This document shows, in pieces, positions 44,146-54,006 of a stretch of 64,000 nt of DNA. The DNA is taken from NCBI GenBank assembly GCA_963738305.1, contig CAVTVU010000012.1, positions 1 through 64,000 of the forward strand, given 5' to 3'. Position numbers and translations under genes: made by a program. The stretch is from JBBRHQ01 sp963738305. GTDB lineage: Bacteria > Actinomycetota > Thermoleophilia > Solirubrobacterales > 70-9. Numbering within the stretch: position 1 is the first letter of the stretch; each line of letters starts with the position of its first letter. The notes below the pieces were generated by a model. The model made no database searches and had not been told where the DNA came from. It was given only the letters and a program-made list of their open reading frames with translations.

Positions 44146-45090
44146 TCAGCCGAGCCCGAGGTCGGGGAAGGCTGCGGCGACCTCCGCCGGCGCCCGCCGG
44201 CGCAGCAGGAAGGGGCTGAGCAGGCGGGTCTTCAGGCGGGCCAGACGGTAGCGGGCGCGGAACCTCAGGGCCGGCAGGTCACGGTCCCCGCCGAAGCCCC
44301 TGACCGCCACCTCCTGGGCCGCGATCTGGCGGTCGAGCGCCTCGCGGGTCGCCGCCGGAAGCTCGAACCTCCGGCGTGATAGGCGCAGGACCACGAGGTG
44401 GTTCCGGGCCATCATCAGGCGCCTCTTTGACTGCGAGCCGGGCCTGTCCCGGAGCAGCACGAGGCAGCCGGGAGGGCGGACCGCCCCGTGCCCCGCGGCG
44501 GCGATCCGCAGCCAGAGGTCGTAGTCCTCGGAGCCGTGCAGCGATGTGTCGTAGCCGCCCGCGGCCGCCAGGGCGTCGGCGCGCACCGTCACGGTCGAGG
44601 CGGTGATGAAGTTGTGGGCGAGCAGCGCCCCCAGCAGCTCCTCGGCCCCCATCGCGGTCGCCTCGATCCCGTAGGTGGAGAGACCCGTGTCCCGGTAGAT
44701 CCGGTGCGAGGCAGCCTCGAGCATCCAGCAGTCGGTGAATGCGAGCCCCGCCGCCGGGGAGGCCTGGAAGGCCCCGTGGACGGCACGCAGATATCCGGGC
44801 ATGTACATGTCATCGCTGTCGAGGAGGGCGATCAGCCTTCCCCGGGCGCTGCGGATGCCGGCATTGCGGGCGGCGGCGGGTCCCTGATTGGTCTGGCGCA
44901 TCACCCGCACTCGCGGATCGCCGCCGGCGACCGATTCCACCACCTCGGCGACCGGCCGCTTCGAGCCGTCGTCCACGACGATCAGCTCGAAGTCGGTGTG
45001 CGTCTGGGCGAGGACCGAGCCGACGGTGTCGGCGATCGTCGCCTCCGCGTCGTAGGCCGGGACGACGACGCTGAACCCGGGGACGCTCAC
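44146..45090 (-). CDS. Glycosyltransferase family 2
   Basis: 314 residues. The GT-A fold starts FSVVVPAYDAEATIADTVGS, then FELIVVDDGSKRPVAE, and the metal-binding motif ALLDSDDMYMPGYL. LRIAAAGHGAVRPPGCLVLL and a basic C-terminal region complete it. It overlaps the flippase gene by 4 bases on the same strand, and ends 1 base from the convergent methyltransferase. Confidence 0.9.
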   Translation of the reverse strand: MSVPGFSVVVPAYDAEATIADTVGSVLAQTHTDFELIVVDDGSKRPVAEVVESVAGGDPRVRVMRQTNQGPAAARNAGIRSARGRLIALLDSDDMYMPGYLRAVHGAFQASPAAGLAFTDCWMLEAASHRIYRDTGLSTYGIEATAMGAEELLGALLAHNFITASTVTVRADALAAAGGYDTSLHGSEDYDLWLRIAAAGHGAVRPPGCLVLLRDRPGSQSKRRLMMARNHLVVLRLSRRRFELPAATREALDRQIAAQEVAVRGFGGDRDLPALRFRARYRLARLKTRLLSPFLLRRRAPAEVAAAFPDLGLG

Positions 45091-46673
45091 CGGACGCTGC
45101 TCCCCGGCAGGGGGGCCTCGGCATCGTCGAGGGCGCTCTCATCCGGGCGGCGCCGGATCGAGGCCGAGAGCGAGCCGCGCAGGGTCCGAGCGCCCCGCAC
45201 CAGCTCCCGGCCCGTCGCCGGCGCCAGCGCCCAGAGCACGGCCAGGTAGACCGCGGCGGCCGCGAGGCCCTCGAGGGCGAGCAGAGCCAGGCCGACCGCC
45301 GTCCCCCGGGAGTCGGCCTCGACCACGATGAATTCGAGGGGGGTCATGACGGCGACCATCGCCAGCGCCGCGACCAGCGGCGGCCAGACCTCCGCGAACA
45401 GCTCGCCCAGGGGCAGGTCGAGGACGCGGGCCGCGTGGCGGACGCCGACCGCGGCGCCGAGGGTGGCGCCGATCGAGACCCCGGCGGCGACGCCGACCAG
45501 GCCGAACGGGACGAGGGCGAGCATCGCGACGATCGTGGCTGAGGCGCCGACCACGTTCATCCTCGCCGCAAGCTCGGGCCGACCGTCTGCCTTGAGGCCC
45601 TCGGATGCGATCGAGTTGAGTGCCATCACGCCGGTGTAGAGGCCCATCCCCATCGCGGCGTAGCCGGCGTCGCGCCAGACCTCCCCGAAGAGGAGCACGG
45701 CGAGCGGCACCCCGAGCGGGACCAGGATCAGGCCCCCCGGGAACCCGAGCACACACATCCATCGCAGCGACCTGAGGAACGCCGCCTGGAAGCGGGCCCG
45801 CTCTCCGGTGATCCGGGCGAACGCCGGGAAGAGGACGTACGCGGCCGCCGAGAGCAGCATCTGGAAGGGCGTGAGGGCCAGCCGGAAGGCGTAGCGGAAC
45901 TGGCCGAGGGGCGCCTCACCGAGGAACTTGCCGACGATCGCGGTGTCCGACTGCTCGCCGATCCGCAGCGCCATCGAGCCGGCGAACACGTGCCGCCCGT
46001 AGGAGGCGAGCTCCCTCCACATCGCCACCGAGGCCGACCGCAGCCTCGGCCTGAAGCTGACCAGGGCCCAGGAGAGGACTGTGTCGACCGCGACGCCCGC
46101 GTACTGCCCGACGACCAGCGCCCAGGCCCCCATGCCCTTCGCTGCGGCGACGATGGCGACCGAGCCGAAGACGACCACCTGCACGGGTTCGATGATCATC
46201 CTGCGCCGGAAGGAGAAGTTGCGCTGGAGGATCGCCGAGGGCACAGAGGTGAGCGTCTGGAGCAGGATCACCCCGGACATCACTGCGGCGATCTCACCGG
46301 TGCGCGAGTTGCCGAAGAAGGAGCCGATGACCGGCGAGAGGGCGAGCGCCACCAGGCTGAGCCCGATGCCGGCGAACAGCGTCCAGACCGCGCCGGTGCT
46401 CATCGCCTCCTCGATCCGGTCCTTGCGATGGATCAGAGCCGAGGTGATCCCCGACTCGCTGACCAACCCCATGAAGCCGAGGAGGATCGTCGCCGCGGCG
46501 TAGACGCCGAAGTCCTCCGGAGTGAGCAGCCGGGCGAGGACGAGGTAGACGAGGAGGTTGAGGCCCTGCGCCATGGCGTAGCCCCCCGCCGCCATGCTGG
46601 CGCCCTTGACGACGGTTCCCGTCAGCCCCGCGGGCGTCTTGGCGCCGGCTCTCTCGGAGGGGTCGGGTGCCAT
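45087..46673 (-). CDS. Polysaccharide flippase (Wzx/MOP superfamily)
   Basis: 528 residues with about 12-14 transmembrane segments. It opens with GASMAAGGYAMAQGLNLLVY and LVLARLLTPEDFGVYAAATI, the WzxC/MATE-like O-unit flippase pattern. SFLEAPLGQFRYAF-like residues around 230-245 and ILQRNFSFRRRMIIEPVQVV are also typical. It should flip lipid-linked repeat units across the inner membrane. It precedes the GT2 gene and diverges from the GT at 46754. Confidence 0.88.
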   Translation of the reverse strand: MAPDPSERAGAKTPAGLTGTVVKGASMAAGGYAMAQGLNLLVYLVLARLLTPEDFGVYAAATILLGFMGLVSESGITSALIHRKDRIEEAMSTGAVWTLFAGIGLSLVALALSPVIGSFFGNSRTGEIAAVMSGVILLQTLTSVPSAILQRNFSFRRRMIIEPVQVVVFGSVAIVAAAKGMGAWALVVGQYAGVAVDTVLSWALVSFRPRLRSASVAMWRELASYGRHVFAGSMALRIGEQSDTAIVGKFLGEAPLGQFRYAFRLALTPFQMLLSAAAYVLFPAFARITGERARFQAAFLRSLRWMCVLGFPGGLILVPLGVPLAVLLFGEVWRDAGYAAMGMGLYTGVMALNSIASEGLKADGRPELAARMNVVGASATIVAMLALVPFGLVGVAAGVSIGATLGAAVGVRHAARVLDLPLGELFAEVWPPLVAALAMVAVMTPLEFIVVEADSRGTAVGLALLALEGLAAAAVYLAVLWALAPATGRELVRGARTLRGSLSASIRRRPDESALDDAEAPLPGSSVR

Positions 46674-46753
46674 CGCTATAAGTGTTCGCTGCTGATGTCC
46701 GCCTCTTCTCGCAAGGCCCCTGGGGCAGTGTCGAGGCGCCGCCGGACGGCCGG

Positions 46754-47932
46754 GTGAGCGGGCCGCAGCCGTCCGGCGCCCCCGTAGCGCCGGTGCGGGT
46801 GGTGGTGATGATCGACTCGATCGCCGGCCCCGGCGGTGCCGAGACGCTCGCCGTCGAGAACGCGATCCGCCTCGACCCGGAGCGGTTCGAGCGGACCCTC
46901 TGCGTGACCCGCTGGGAGGACGGGCTCGAACGCACCGAGCCCGCCTCCTCGATCCTCGCCCGCCTCTCGGAGGCGGGGGTGCGGGTGATCAAGCTGAGGC
47001 GCTCCTCCCGTGTGGCTCTCTGGTCCTGGCGCCCGCTCCTCCGGGCCCTGAGGAGCGAGCGAGTGGACGTCCTGCACGGGCACCTGTTCGGCTCCAACGT
47101 CTGGGCGGTGATCCTCGGGCAACTCACCCGGACCCCGGTTGTGGTCGCCCACGAGCACATGTGGGCCTACGGGGGCAACCGGGTCCGCCCGCTGCTTGAT
47201 CGCGACCTGATCGCCCGCTTCTCCGACGTCTTCATCGCCGTCTCGGAGGAGGGCCGCCGGCGGATGATCGAGGTCGAGCGGATAGCCCCCGAGCGGATCA
47301 CCCTGATCCCCAACGGAATCGCCGGCTTCCCGGCGGGCGATGGTGATCGGATCCGCCGCGAGCTCGGCATCGGGCCCGGCGACCCCGTGATCGGCAGCGT
47401 CGGGCACCTGCGGCGGGAGAAGGCCTACGAGGTGCTGATCGAGGCCGCCGCACTGCTGCGGGACGACCACGGCCTGCGCCCTGCGGTGCTGATCGCCGGC
47501 GAGGGTCCCGAGCGCCCCCGCCTCGAGGAGCTGATCGCGGCTCGCGGGCTCGGCGACTCGGTCCACCTGCTCGGGGCGCGCATCGACGTCCCCGACCTGC
47601 TCGCGGCGCTCGACGTCGCCGTCTGCTGCTCGGACTTCGAAGGCGGTCCGCTCTCGGTCATGGAGTACATGGAGGCAGCGCTGCCCGTCGTTGCCACGGA
47701 CGTCGGAGGCCTGCCCGAGCTGGTCGCTGACGGCGAGACCGGGATCCTGGTCCCGCCGCGCTTCCCCGGCACCCTGGCCACGGTTCTCGCCGGGCTGATC
47801 GGAGACGCAGGCGAGCGGCGGCGGATGGGGGAGAGCGGGCGGCGCATGCGGCGGAAGCGCTGGAGCCTGGAGGCCTGGATCGCCAGGATCGAGGCGCTCT
47901 ACCTCGAGCTCCTCCCGGGCCGGCGCCACTGA
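46754..47932 (+). CDS. Glycosyltransferase family 4
   Basis: 392 residues from GTG 46754 (VSGPQPSGAP), where the family signal begins soon after (VVVMIDSIAGPGGAETLAVE). Other motifs: VDVLHGHLFGSNVWAVILGQ, VVVAHEHMWAYGGN, RITLIPNGIAGFPAG and VMEYMEAALPVVATDVGGLP. This is a GT-B, capsule/EPS-type transferase. It is divergent from the flippase gene; about 80 bases between them must hold both promoters. Confidence 0.87.
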   Translation: MSGPQPSGAPVAPVRVVVMIDSIAGPGGAETLAVENAIRLDPERFERTLCVTRWEDGLERTEPASSILARLSEAGVRVIKLRRSSRVALWSWRPLLRALRSERVDVLHGHLFGSNVWAVILGQLTRTPVVVAHEHMWAYGGNRVRPLLDRDLIARFSDVFIAVSEEGRRRMIEVERIAPERITLIPNGIAGFPAGDGDRIRRELGIGPGDPVIGSVGHLRREKAYEVLIEAAALLRDDHGLRPAVLIAGEGPERPRLEELIAARGLGDSVHLLGARIDVPDLLAALDVAVCCSDFEGGPLSVMEYMEAALPVVATDVGGLPELVADGETGILVPPRFPGTLATVLAGLIGDAGERRRMGESGRRMRRKRWSLEAWIARIEALYLELLPGRRH

Positions 47933-47943
47933 ACGAAGGCGGT

Positions 47944-49347
47944 TCAGCTCCCCGGCGCCGATCCCGGCGCCGGCCGGTCCCCGCGGTTTGCGATCGCCCA
48001 CAGCGCCGGACAGAGGGCGATCAGCAGCCAGAGCTGCTTGGCCGACTGCTCGGAGATGAAGAAGTCCGAGGCGAGCACCGAGATCAGCGCGACGGTCACG
48101 CCGCCGGCGATCACCGCGAGTTCCTCGCGACCGTCGTGGAAGAAGCGCCGGTTGGCTCGGATCGCCGCGGCCAGCGCCGAGAGGACGATCCCGAGGAAGA
48201 GGGCCAGCCCGACCACACCCAGCTCGGCCCACATTTCCAGGTAGGAGTTGTGCGCGACGCTCGGGTTGTCGGCGAGGTCGGTCCTCACCTTCGCCGCCCC
48301 CGGCCTGATCTGATAGTGGATCGAGGAGGTCTGGAAGTTGCCGACCCCGATCCCCGTCACGGGCTTGTCCTCGACCATCCGCCAGCCGATCTTCCAGATG
48401 TCGGTGCGGCCGCTGCCGCCGTCGTTGGCCACTATCCGGTCCCGCGCATCGGCGGGCGCCAGCACCCCGATGTAGGCGACGACGCAGACCAGGAGCAGTC
48501 CCCCGGCCGCCAGCGCGGCGCCTTTGTGCCGCGCGACGATCGGAGCCGTCAGGATCGCCACCCCGAGCGCGAGGAGCCCACCGCGCGAGAAGGTCAGGAT
48601 GATGCCGGCCAGGCAGATCACCGCGCAGCTGATCAGGACCACCTGGATCGCCGGGGACCCGCGCTGGGTGAAGGCCAGGCAGACGGCGAGGATGGCCCCG
48701 ACCAGCAGCACCGAGGCGAACAGGTTGGGATCGCCGACCGTGCCGGCGATCCGGTTCAGCTGCTCGGTCGCGTCGACCGAACCCTGCACGCCTGAGGCGT
48801 CGGGCGGTGCGAAGAGACCGTAGGCGGCCGCGATTGTGGCGCCGGCCACGTAGGCCCCTGTGACCGCCTTCAGCGCCGAGCCGCTGCGCACCGCCGTGAA
48901 GACGATCGGCACCAGCATGGCGACCAGCCCGTAGCGGAAGAGCTGGGCGACCGCGAGCGAGGTCGACTCGGCCCAGAGCAGGCTGAGAGTGCCCCAGGCC
49001 AGGAGCGCGACGATCATCGCGCTGAGCCCCGGGCTCGCGAGCCAGACGAACCGGCCCCGGCCCCGGCCGGCGGCGACCGTCGCGATCCAGGAGATCGCCA
49101 GGGCAACCCCCAGCACCTTGGCGACCCCGACCCCCGATGCGACCGAGGCCAGCTCCAGGAAGCTGGCCGCGACGAAGATGGTGACGCCGACCAGCAGGTC
49201 GGCGAAGGTGAGGAGCAGGAAGCCGAGGCCGATCGAGACCGCGATCGCCAGCTTCGGGTCGCGGCCGGCGAGGAGGCCGACGAGAGCGGCGAGCGTGGCG
49301 ACCGCCAGCGACCAATACCAGCGGGCCGGATCGATTCGGGCGGCCAA
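47944..49347 (-). CDS. O-antigen ligase/polymerase-family membrane protein (Wzy-like)
   Basis: 467 residues, 11-13 hydrophobic segments. The large periplasmic loop contains VGVGNFQTSSIHYQIRPG and SVAHNSYLEMWAELGVVGLA, the Wzy_C signature with the conserved His-Asn-x-x-L/E. It joins or polymerises lipid-linked glycans on the outer face of the membrane. It lies just downstream of the tyrosine-kinase gene, with a 9-base gap. Confidence 0.87.
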   Translation of the reverse strand: MAARIDPARWYWSLAVATLAALVGLLAGRDPKLAIAVSIGLGFLLLTFADLLVGVTIFVAASFLELASVASGVGVAKVLGVALAISWIATVAAGRGRGRFVWLASPGLSAMIVALLAWGTLSLLWAESTSLAVAQLFRYGLVAMLVPIVFTAVRSGSALKAVTGAYVAGATIAAAYGLFAPPDASGVQGSVDATEQLNRIAGTVGDPNLFASVLLVGAILAVCLAFTQRGSPAIQVVLISCAVICLAGIILTFSRGGLLALGVAILTAPIVARHKGAALAAGGLLLVCVVAYIGVLAPADARDRIVANDGGSGRTDIWKIGWRMVEDKPVTGIGVGNFQTSSIHYQIRPGAAKVRTDLADNPSVAHNSYLEMWAELGVVGLALFLGIVLSALAAAIRANRRFFHDGREELAVIAGGVTVALISVLASDFFISEQSAKQLWLLIALCPALWAIANRGDRPAPGSAPGS

Positions 49348-49356
49348 CCGCCTGCC

Positions 49357-50943
49357 TCAGCGAACGCCGAAGAGCTTGCGCGGCTGGCGCTGGTCCGGAC
49401 CGCCGGTCTCGGGGCCCGAGACCCCGGCGTAGTAGTGGTAGTCCTTGCCGCCGGTTCGCGGAGCGCCGACGATTGCGAACCCGACCGGCTTTATCCCGTT
49501 CTCGGCGAGCAGCTCGGCGAGCTGGAGGACCCGGTCGAGGCGGGTCTGGCCCAGTCGCGCCACGACGACGACGTCGTCGGCGTGGCGCGCCAGCGGCAGG
49601 GCGTCGACGACCTCGGTCAGGGGGGCGGAGTCGATGACGACGTAGTCGGCAAGCGCCTTTGCCTCCTCGATCATCTGCTCCGCGGCGGGGATCGAGAACA
49701 GCTCGGCGATCCAGCCGCCCTCGTAGTCGGCGAGCAGCATCTGCAGGTTCGGCCCGAAGTTCGGGGAGGTGACCAGGGCGTTGGATAGCTCGGTGTTCTC
49801 GATCAGCGTGCTGACGACGCCGCCGTTCTCGGGCGTCACCCCGAGGGCCTGCCCGAGCGACGGCCGGCGCAGATCGGATTCGATCAGGATCACCCGCTGT
49901 CCTGCCAGCGCCAGCGAGGCGGCGAGGTTCACGGCGGTAGTCGTCTTGCCCTCCGAGACCGACGACCCCGTGACCAGGATCACCCGGCCCGTGGTGGCGC
50001 CGGGCGCGTTGCGCGCCAGGGTCGCCCGAAGCGTCCGGTAAGCCTCCGCGGTGGCCGGCGCCACCGCCCTGGGGCCGAGGGGCTCCGATGCGCGACCGCT
50101 GGAGTCGCGCGGAACTCTGGTCAGGATCGGCAGGCGGTAGCGGCGCCGGAGCTGCTGCTCGCGTCGGAGGCGGGGGTCGAGCGCCTGGGCGGCGAAGGCG
50201 GCACCGATGCCGAGGATGAGCCCGGCGAAGATGCCGCCGGCGATGCTCAGCACCGGCCGCGGTGAGACCTGGCTGGAGGGCAGGTCGGAGAGGGAGTCGA
50301 CGGAGATGGTCGGGTCGGGGCCGTTGCCGAGCGTCTGCAGCAACGCCAGCTCCGCCCCCAGTGACCCGGTCCCGGATGCCTGCGAGGGGTCCCTGGCTAT
50401 CTGCTGGCGCAGCAGCGGCGCGGTCTCGGCGACGCGATCGTGCAGGCGCTGCGTGCGGTCCGCGACCGCCTGCTTGGCGAAGGTGTCGGCCAGCTGCTTG
50501 GCGAGCTGCGGTGAGTCGGCGGTGGCGGTGACTGCGACGACATTGCTCTGCGCGATCGGCTCGGCGCTGATCTTGGAGAGGAGAGACTGAGGCGTCTCAT
50601 TGCTGCCCGTGGCCCTCTGCACCCGCCGGGCGACGTCTATGTTGGTGACGAACTTGGATGCGGTTTCGACCGGGCGGGTCGGGTCGCTGGAGTCGGTGAT
50701 CAGGCCCAGCGTGGCCAGGGTGGGGTCGGCGCTGGAGACCGGCGTGATCAACAGCGTCGACTGCGCGTCGTACATCTTGGTCGCGGTCAGCACATAGATC
50801 AGGGCGATCGCCGTGGTCACCAAGGTCGTAAGCACGATCAGCCAGAGGCGCTCGCGGATCGTCTCCACATAACTCTGCAGCCCGCTCTGCTCCTCGGCGG
50901 GCTGCAGCCAGTCCGCGGCATAGTTGTCGATCGGGTCTCTCAT
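49357..50943 (-). CDS. Wzc/CpsCD-type polysaccharide co-polymerase and tyrosine kinase
   Basis: 528 residues. The Wzz domain has two membrane helices (about residues 35-55 and 235-260) around a periplasmic coiled region. The C-terminal BY-kinase domain has Walker A GSSVSEGKTTTAVN, Walker A' VILIESDLRRPSLGQALGV and Walker B DYVVIDSAPL. The C terminus has only a couple of tyrosines (DYHYYAG) instead of a long tyrosine tail. It controls chain length and export of the exopolysaccharide. The start at 50943 gives MRDPIDNYAADWLQPAEE. Confidence 0.9.
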   Translation of the reverse strand: MRDPIDNYAADWLQPAEEQSGLQSYVETIRERLWLIVLTTLVTTAIALIYVLTATKMYDAQSTLLITPVSSADPTLATLGLITDSSDPTRPVETASKFVTNIDVARRVQRATGSNETPQSLLSKISAEPIAQSNVVAVTATADSPQLAKQLADTFAKQAVADRTQRLHDRVAETAPLLRQQIARDPSQASGTGSLGAELALLQTLGNGPDPTISVDSLSDLPSSQVSPRPVLSIAGGIFAGLILGIGAAFAAQALDPRLRREQQLRRRYRLPILTRVPRDSSGRASEPLGPRAVAPATAEAYRTLRATLARNAPGATTGRVILVTGSSVSEGKTTTAVNLAASLALAGQRVILIESDLRRPSLGQALGVTPENGGVVSTLIENTELSNALVTSPNFGPNLQMLLADYEGGWIAELFSIPAAEQMIEEAKALADYVVIDSAPLTEVVDALPLARHADDVVVVARLGQTRLDRVLQLAELLAENGIKPVGFAIVGAPRTGGKDYHYYAGVSGPETGGPDQRQPRKLFGVR

Positions 50944-51033
50944 CGTGGCTTGGTTCGGGGCGCCGCATCGCGCTCCTGCGCACCGCGATTCTTACATCGG
51001 CGCCGTCGCGGCCTTGCGTTAGCTTTGGGCGCG

Positions 51034-53031
51034 ATGTCGGAACCGCGTCCCGAGCCGGAGCCGTCTCGGCCGGGCGGCGGGGATCCCGCCGAGGCGCCGA
51101 GCGCCTCCGCGGTGAGGCCGGAGGCCGCGATTCCGCTCCTGATCGCTGCCCTGGGCCTGGTCGCCTGGTGGGGCTGGAAGCAGGGCGCCTACTTCGGGCC
51201 GGTCTTCTACCCGGGCGCGATCGCACTCTTCCTGCTGGTCGCCCTGGCGCTGATGATCGTCCCGCTCCCGGGCCGCCCCGATCCCTTCGCCACCCTCGCG
51301 CTTGCGGCCGTTGGCGGGCTGGGAGCCTGGACCCTGGCCTCGATCCTCTGGACCCCCACGCCCGCGGCGGCGCTCGCCGACGCCCAGCGGGTCTTCGCCT
51401 ACGCGGCCGTCTTCGGCGTCGGGCTCTGGACGGTGCGCCTCCTGGGTGCGAGGTCGATTGGCGCCCTGCTCCCGGTCGCGATCGGTGGTGCGGGAGTCGG
51501 GGCAGCGACCGTGATCGCATTCGGGACCGGGTCGGACTTCAACTGGTTGCTGCACTCCGACGCCACCCTGAGGTTCCCGATCGGGTACCGCAACGCCAAC
51601 GCCGCCTTCTTCCTCACCTGCCTGTGGCCGCTGATCGGCCTCGCTACCCACAACGAGTGGCGCTGGTATCTGCGGGCCCTGGCGGTCGCGGCCGCGACGA
51701 TGCTGATCGAGCTGGCGATCCTCGCCCAGAGCCGGGGGTCCCTGCCGGCGGCTGCGGTCGCCCTGCTGGCGGTGCTGGTCCTCTCACCGCACCGTTTGCG
51801 ATCAGCGGTCCTCGTCGTGCTGGCCGCGATCCCGACGATCCCGGCGCTGCCGGCGCTCCTCGACGTCTACCGCCACGGCACCGCCGACCGGGGGGTCGTG
51901 CCGCTCCTGCACGACGCGGCCGCGGCGGTGGCGCTCAGCACGGCGGGATCGCTGCTTCTAGCGGCGATCGCCCTGGGCCTCGTCTATCCGCAGCTGCGCC
52001 TCGGCCCCGCCCGGGTGCGGGCTATCTCCTGGGTGGCGGGGGTGGCGGCGACCCTCGTCGTCCTCGCCGGGGGGGCGATCTTCGTCGCCAAGCCACGGCG
52101 GCCCGGTCGGCTTCGTCGACCAGAGGGTGAAGGAGTTCGGCAAGGTCGGGTACCCCGACCTGCGCAGCCAGGGAATCCGCTACGGCGCCAACGTCGGCTC
52201 CAATCGCCACGACTTCTGGCGGGTCGGGCTCGACCAGGCGGTGGATCACCCCCTGCTCGGGGGCGGAGCCGGCTCCTTTCAGATCGCCTACCTCCGACAT
52301 CGCCGCAGCGGCGAGAGCCCGCGGGACCCGCACAGCCTGATCGTCAGGGTGGCCTCGGAGCTGGGCCTGACCGGCCTCGCGCTGCTGATCGCCTTCGTCG
52401 TCGGCTGCCTCGGCGCGGCGGTCCGGTCCAGGCGCCGCGGGCCGGCTCGCCGCGGCGCTGGTCGCCGCGGCGCTGGCCGGGCGGGGTGCAGTGGTTCGTC
52501 CAGGGCTGTTACGACTGGTTCTGGCAGTACCCGGGAGTGAGCGCGCCCGGCTTCTACCTGCTCGGAGTCGCGGCCGGGCCGGCGATTGCCGCCCGGCGGC
52601 GAGCCCCGGCGGCCGCGCCGGTCCGCTGGGCGCTGGCGGCTGCGCTCGTTGCGGCGGCCCTGGTCGCGGTGCCGCTGTTCGTCTCCGACCGCTACGCGCA
52701 GCGCGGGCTGGCCGAGGTCGGCAGCGACCCGGACGCGGCCCTGCGAGACCTGGGGCGGGCCGCCGACCTCAATCCGCTTGCCGACGAGCCCCTGATCGAG
52801 CGCGGAGCCGTCGCGGCGGGCGTCGGTGATCCTGCCCTCGCCCTGAGCAGCTTCCGCGACGCGGTGGACCGGGTGCCCGACAACTACGCCTCCCACTGGT
52901 TCATCGCCCGCGAGCTGCTGCACTCCAGGCCGGCGGCGGCCCGCGCCGCCCTCGAGCGCGCCCGCGAGCTGAACCCGCGAGGGCCCGAGGTGCGGGCTCT
53001 CGAGAGGCGCCTGCGACGAGAAGGGAGGTAG
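51034..53031 (+). CDS. O-antigen ligase-like membrane protein with C-terminal TPR-like region (internal frameshifts)
   Basis: 665 codons from ATG 51034. About 12 transmembrane segments run to about 52090. A C-terminal soluble region has TPR-like repeats (LADEPLIERGAVAAGVGDPA, then ASHWFIARELLHSRPAAARA). Between about 52092 and 52480 the correct protein lies in another frame: EFGKVGYPDLRSQGIRYGAN, GGGAGSFQIAYLRHR, PHSLIVRVASELGLTGLALL, the Wzy_C loop. An extra C in AAGCCACGG (near 52092) starts it, and one or more indels in a GC-rich stretch at 52430-52485 end it. This is a second ligase in the locus, likely for another glycan. Confidence 0.75.
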   Translation: MSEPRPEPEPSRPGGGDPAEAPSASAVRPEAAIPLLIAALGLVAWWGWKQGAYFGPVFYPGAIALFLLVALALMIVPLPGRPDPFATLALAAVGGLGAWTLASILWTPTPAAALADAQRVFAYAAVFGVGLWTVRLLGARSIGALLPVAIGGAGVGAATVIAFGTGSDFNWLLHSDATLRFPIGYRNANAAFFLTCLWPLIGLATHNEWRWYLRALAVAAATMLIELAILAQSRGSLPAAAVALLAVLVLSPHRLRSAVLVVLAAIPTIPALPALLDVYRHGTADRGVVPLLHDAAAAVALSTAGSLLLAAIALGLVYPQLRLGPARVRAISWVAGVAATLVVLAGGAIFVAKPRRPGRLRRPEGEGVRQGRVPRPAQPGNPLRRQRRLQSPRLLAGRARPGGGSPPARGRSRLLSDRLPPTSPQRREPAGPAQPDRQGGLGAGPDRPRAADRLRRRLPRRGGPVQAPRAGSPRRWSPRRWPGGVQWFVQGCYDWFWQYPGVSAPGFYLLGVAAGPAIAARRRAPAAAPVRWALAAALVAAALVAVPLFVSDRYAQRGLAEVGSDPDAALRDLGRAADLNPLADEPLIERGAVAAGVGDPALALSSFRDAVDRVPDNYASHWFIARELLHSRPAAARAALERARELNPRGPEVRALERRLRREGR

Positions 53032-53100
53032 CCGGCTTGCACGATTCGCGGCCGTCTGCCAGAATGCCCGCGACCGCGCGCCCTCCCGGCAGGGAGCGGC

Positions 53101-53424
53101 GTGGCTGGCATCGAAAATGAGCCGCACTCGTCCACAAGATCAGAAGCAGCGCGCGATTCGCTGTCGGTCGCCGTGCTCGGCGCCCTCCTTGCCCTGATGC
53201 TCTGGGCTCCCGGCGCCTCGGCTTCGGACCCGACCCAGGAGCAGTACAACCCGGTGACGCACGTTGCGCACGGGAGCGGCGCCTCCGGCCTGGAGAAGAC
53301 GGTCGTAAGCGGCCTTCCCTTCACCGGCCTCGACCTGATCGCCCTGCTCGGGGTCGCGGTGCTGCTGACCTCGATGGGCCTGGCGCTGCGGCGCCTCACC
53401 GTCGATCGCGACTCGCACAGCTGA
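53101..53424 (+). CDS. Tiny LPFTG-type sortase-substrate protein
   Basis: 107 residues from GTG 53101, with RBS AGGGAGCG four bases upstream. The signal peptide runs to ALMLWAPGASA-S (about residue 42). The mature exported part has only about 30 residues before LPFTG (72-76), then a membrane helix (LDLIALLGVAVLLTSMGLAL) and the positive tail RRLTVDRDSHS. The whole sorting signal is complete. Such a short mature protein cannot reach far from the membrane. It is 2.7 kb from a sortase on the other strand. Confidence 0.75.
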   Translation: MAGIENEPHSSTRSEAARDSLSVAVLGALLALMLWAPGASASDPTQEQYNPVTHVAHGSGASGLEKTVVSGLPFTGLDLIALLGVAVLLTSMGLALRRLTVDRDSHS

Positions 53425-53528
53425 GCGGCGCGCCGCCTGCATCGTCCGGCGCGGCCTCGCCTAGACTTCGGCGGTGAAGGTTCGGCTCCTCTTGCGGCGA
53501 AGAGAGCCTGACGGCACCTCGAATCGAG

Positions 53529-54006
53529 ATGGATGAGCAATCCAAATCCCCGCAGAGCAAGGGTGGGGCCGAGAGGCCTCCGGTTCCAGGCTCCGCGCAG
53601 TCGAGCCTGAGCGCGATCGGGCGGATCCAGGTGATGATCGACGCCGCCGAGCGCTCGGCGACAGAGATCGCCGAGTCGGCTGCGCTCCTGGCCAAGCGCG
53701 CCTCGGAGATCAGGATCGAGTCCGAGGAGTTGATCTCCTCGCTCGAGGAGACCAAGTCCGAGATCCAGCAGCAGCTGAGCCCGGCTCCGCCCGACGCCAC
53801 CCGGCAGGCGCGGACGCTGGCGATTGCCGAGGAAGGATGTCGAGGAGAACGGTCTCTCGGCGGGGGCACGGCTGCTGGCGACGCAGATGTCGGTGGCCGG
53901 CAGCAGCCGAGAGGAAATCGAGAACCGGCTCCGCGATGAGTTTCACATCGAGAAGCCCGAGTCGATGCTGGACGGGATCCTCGGCGAGCGGGAGCAGTCC
54001 GGTTAG
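53529..54006 (+). CDS. Coiled-coil protein A of a paralogous pair, one frameshift
   Basis: Starts at ATG 53529 (MDEQSKSPQSKGG). Residues 25-100 form a probable coiled coil: IGRIQVMIDAAERSATEIAE, then LLAKRASEIRIESEELISSL. An extra G in GCCGAGGAAG at about 53830 shifts the frame; corrected, it reads ARTLAIARKDVEENGLSAGA, then RLLATQMSVAGSSREEIENR and LRDEFHIEKPESMLDGILGE. I do not recognise the family. Its C-terminal domain is shared with the next gene (by eye 20 of 41 positions identical). There is no signal peptide, so it is cytosolic. Confidence 0.65.

Noticed and set aside
46676..49315. 879-codon minus-strand open frame opposite the glycosyltransferase, partly another frame of the ligase
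   Set aside because: The region is explained by a GT4 gene on plus and the Wzy-like gene in another minus frame.
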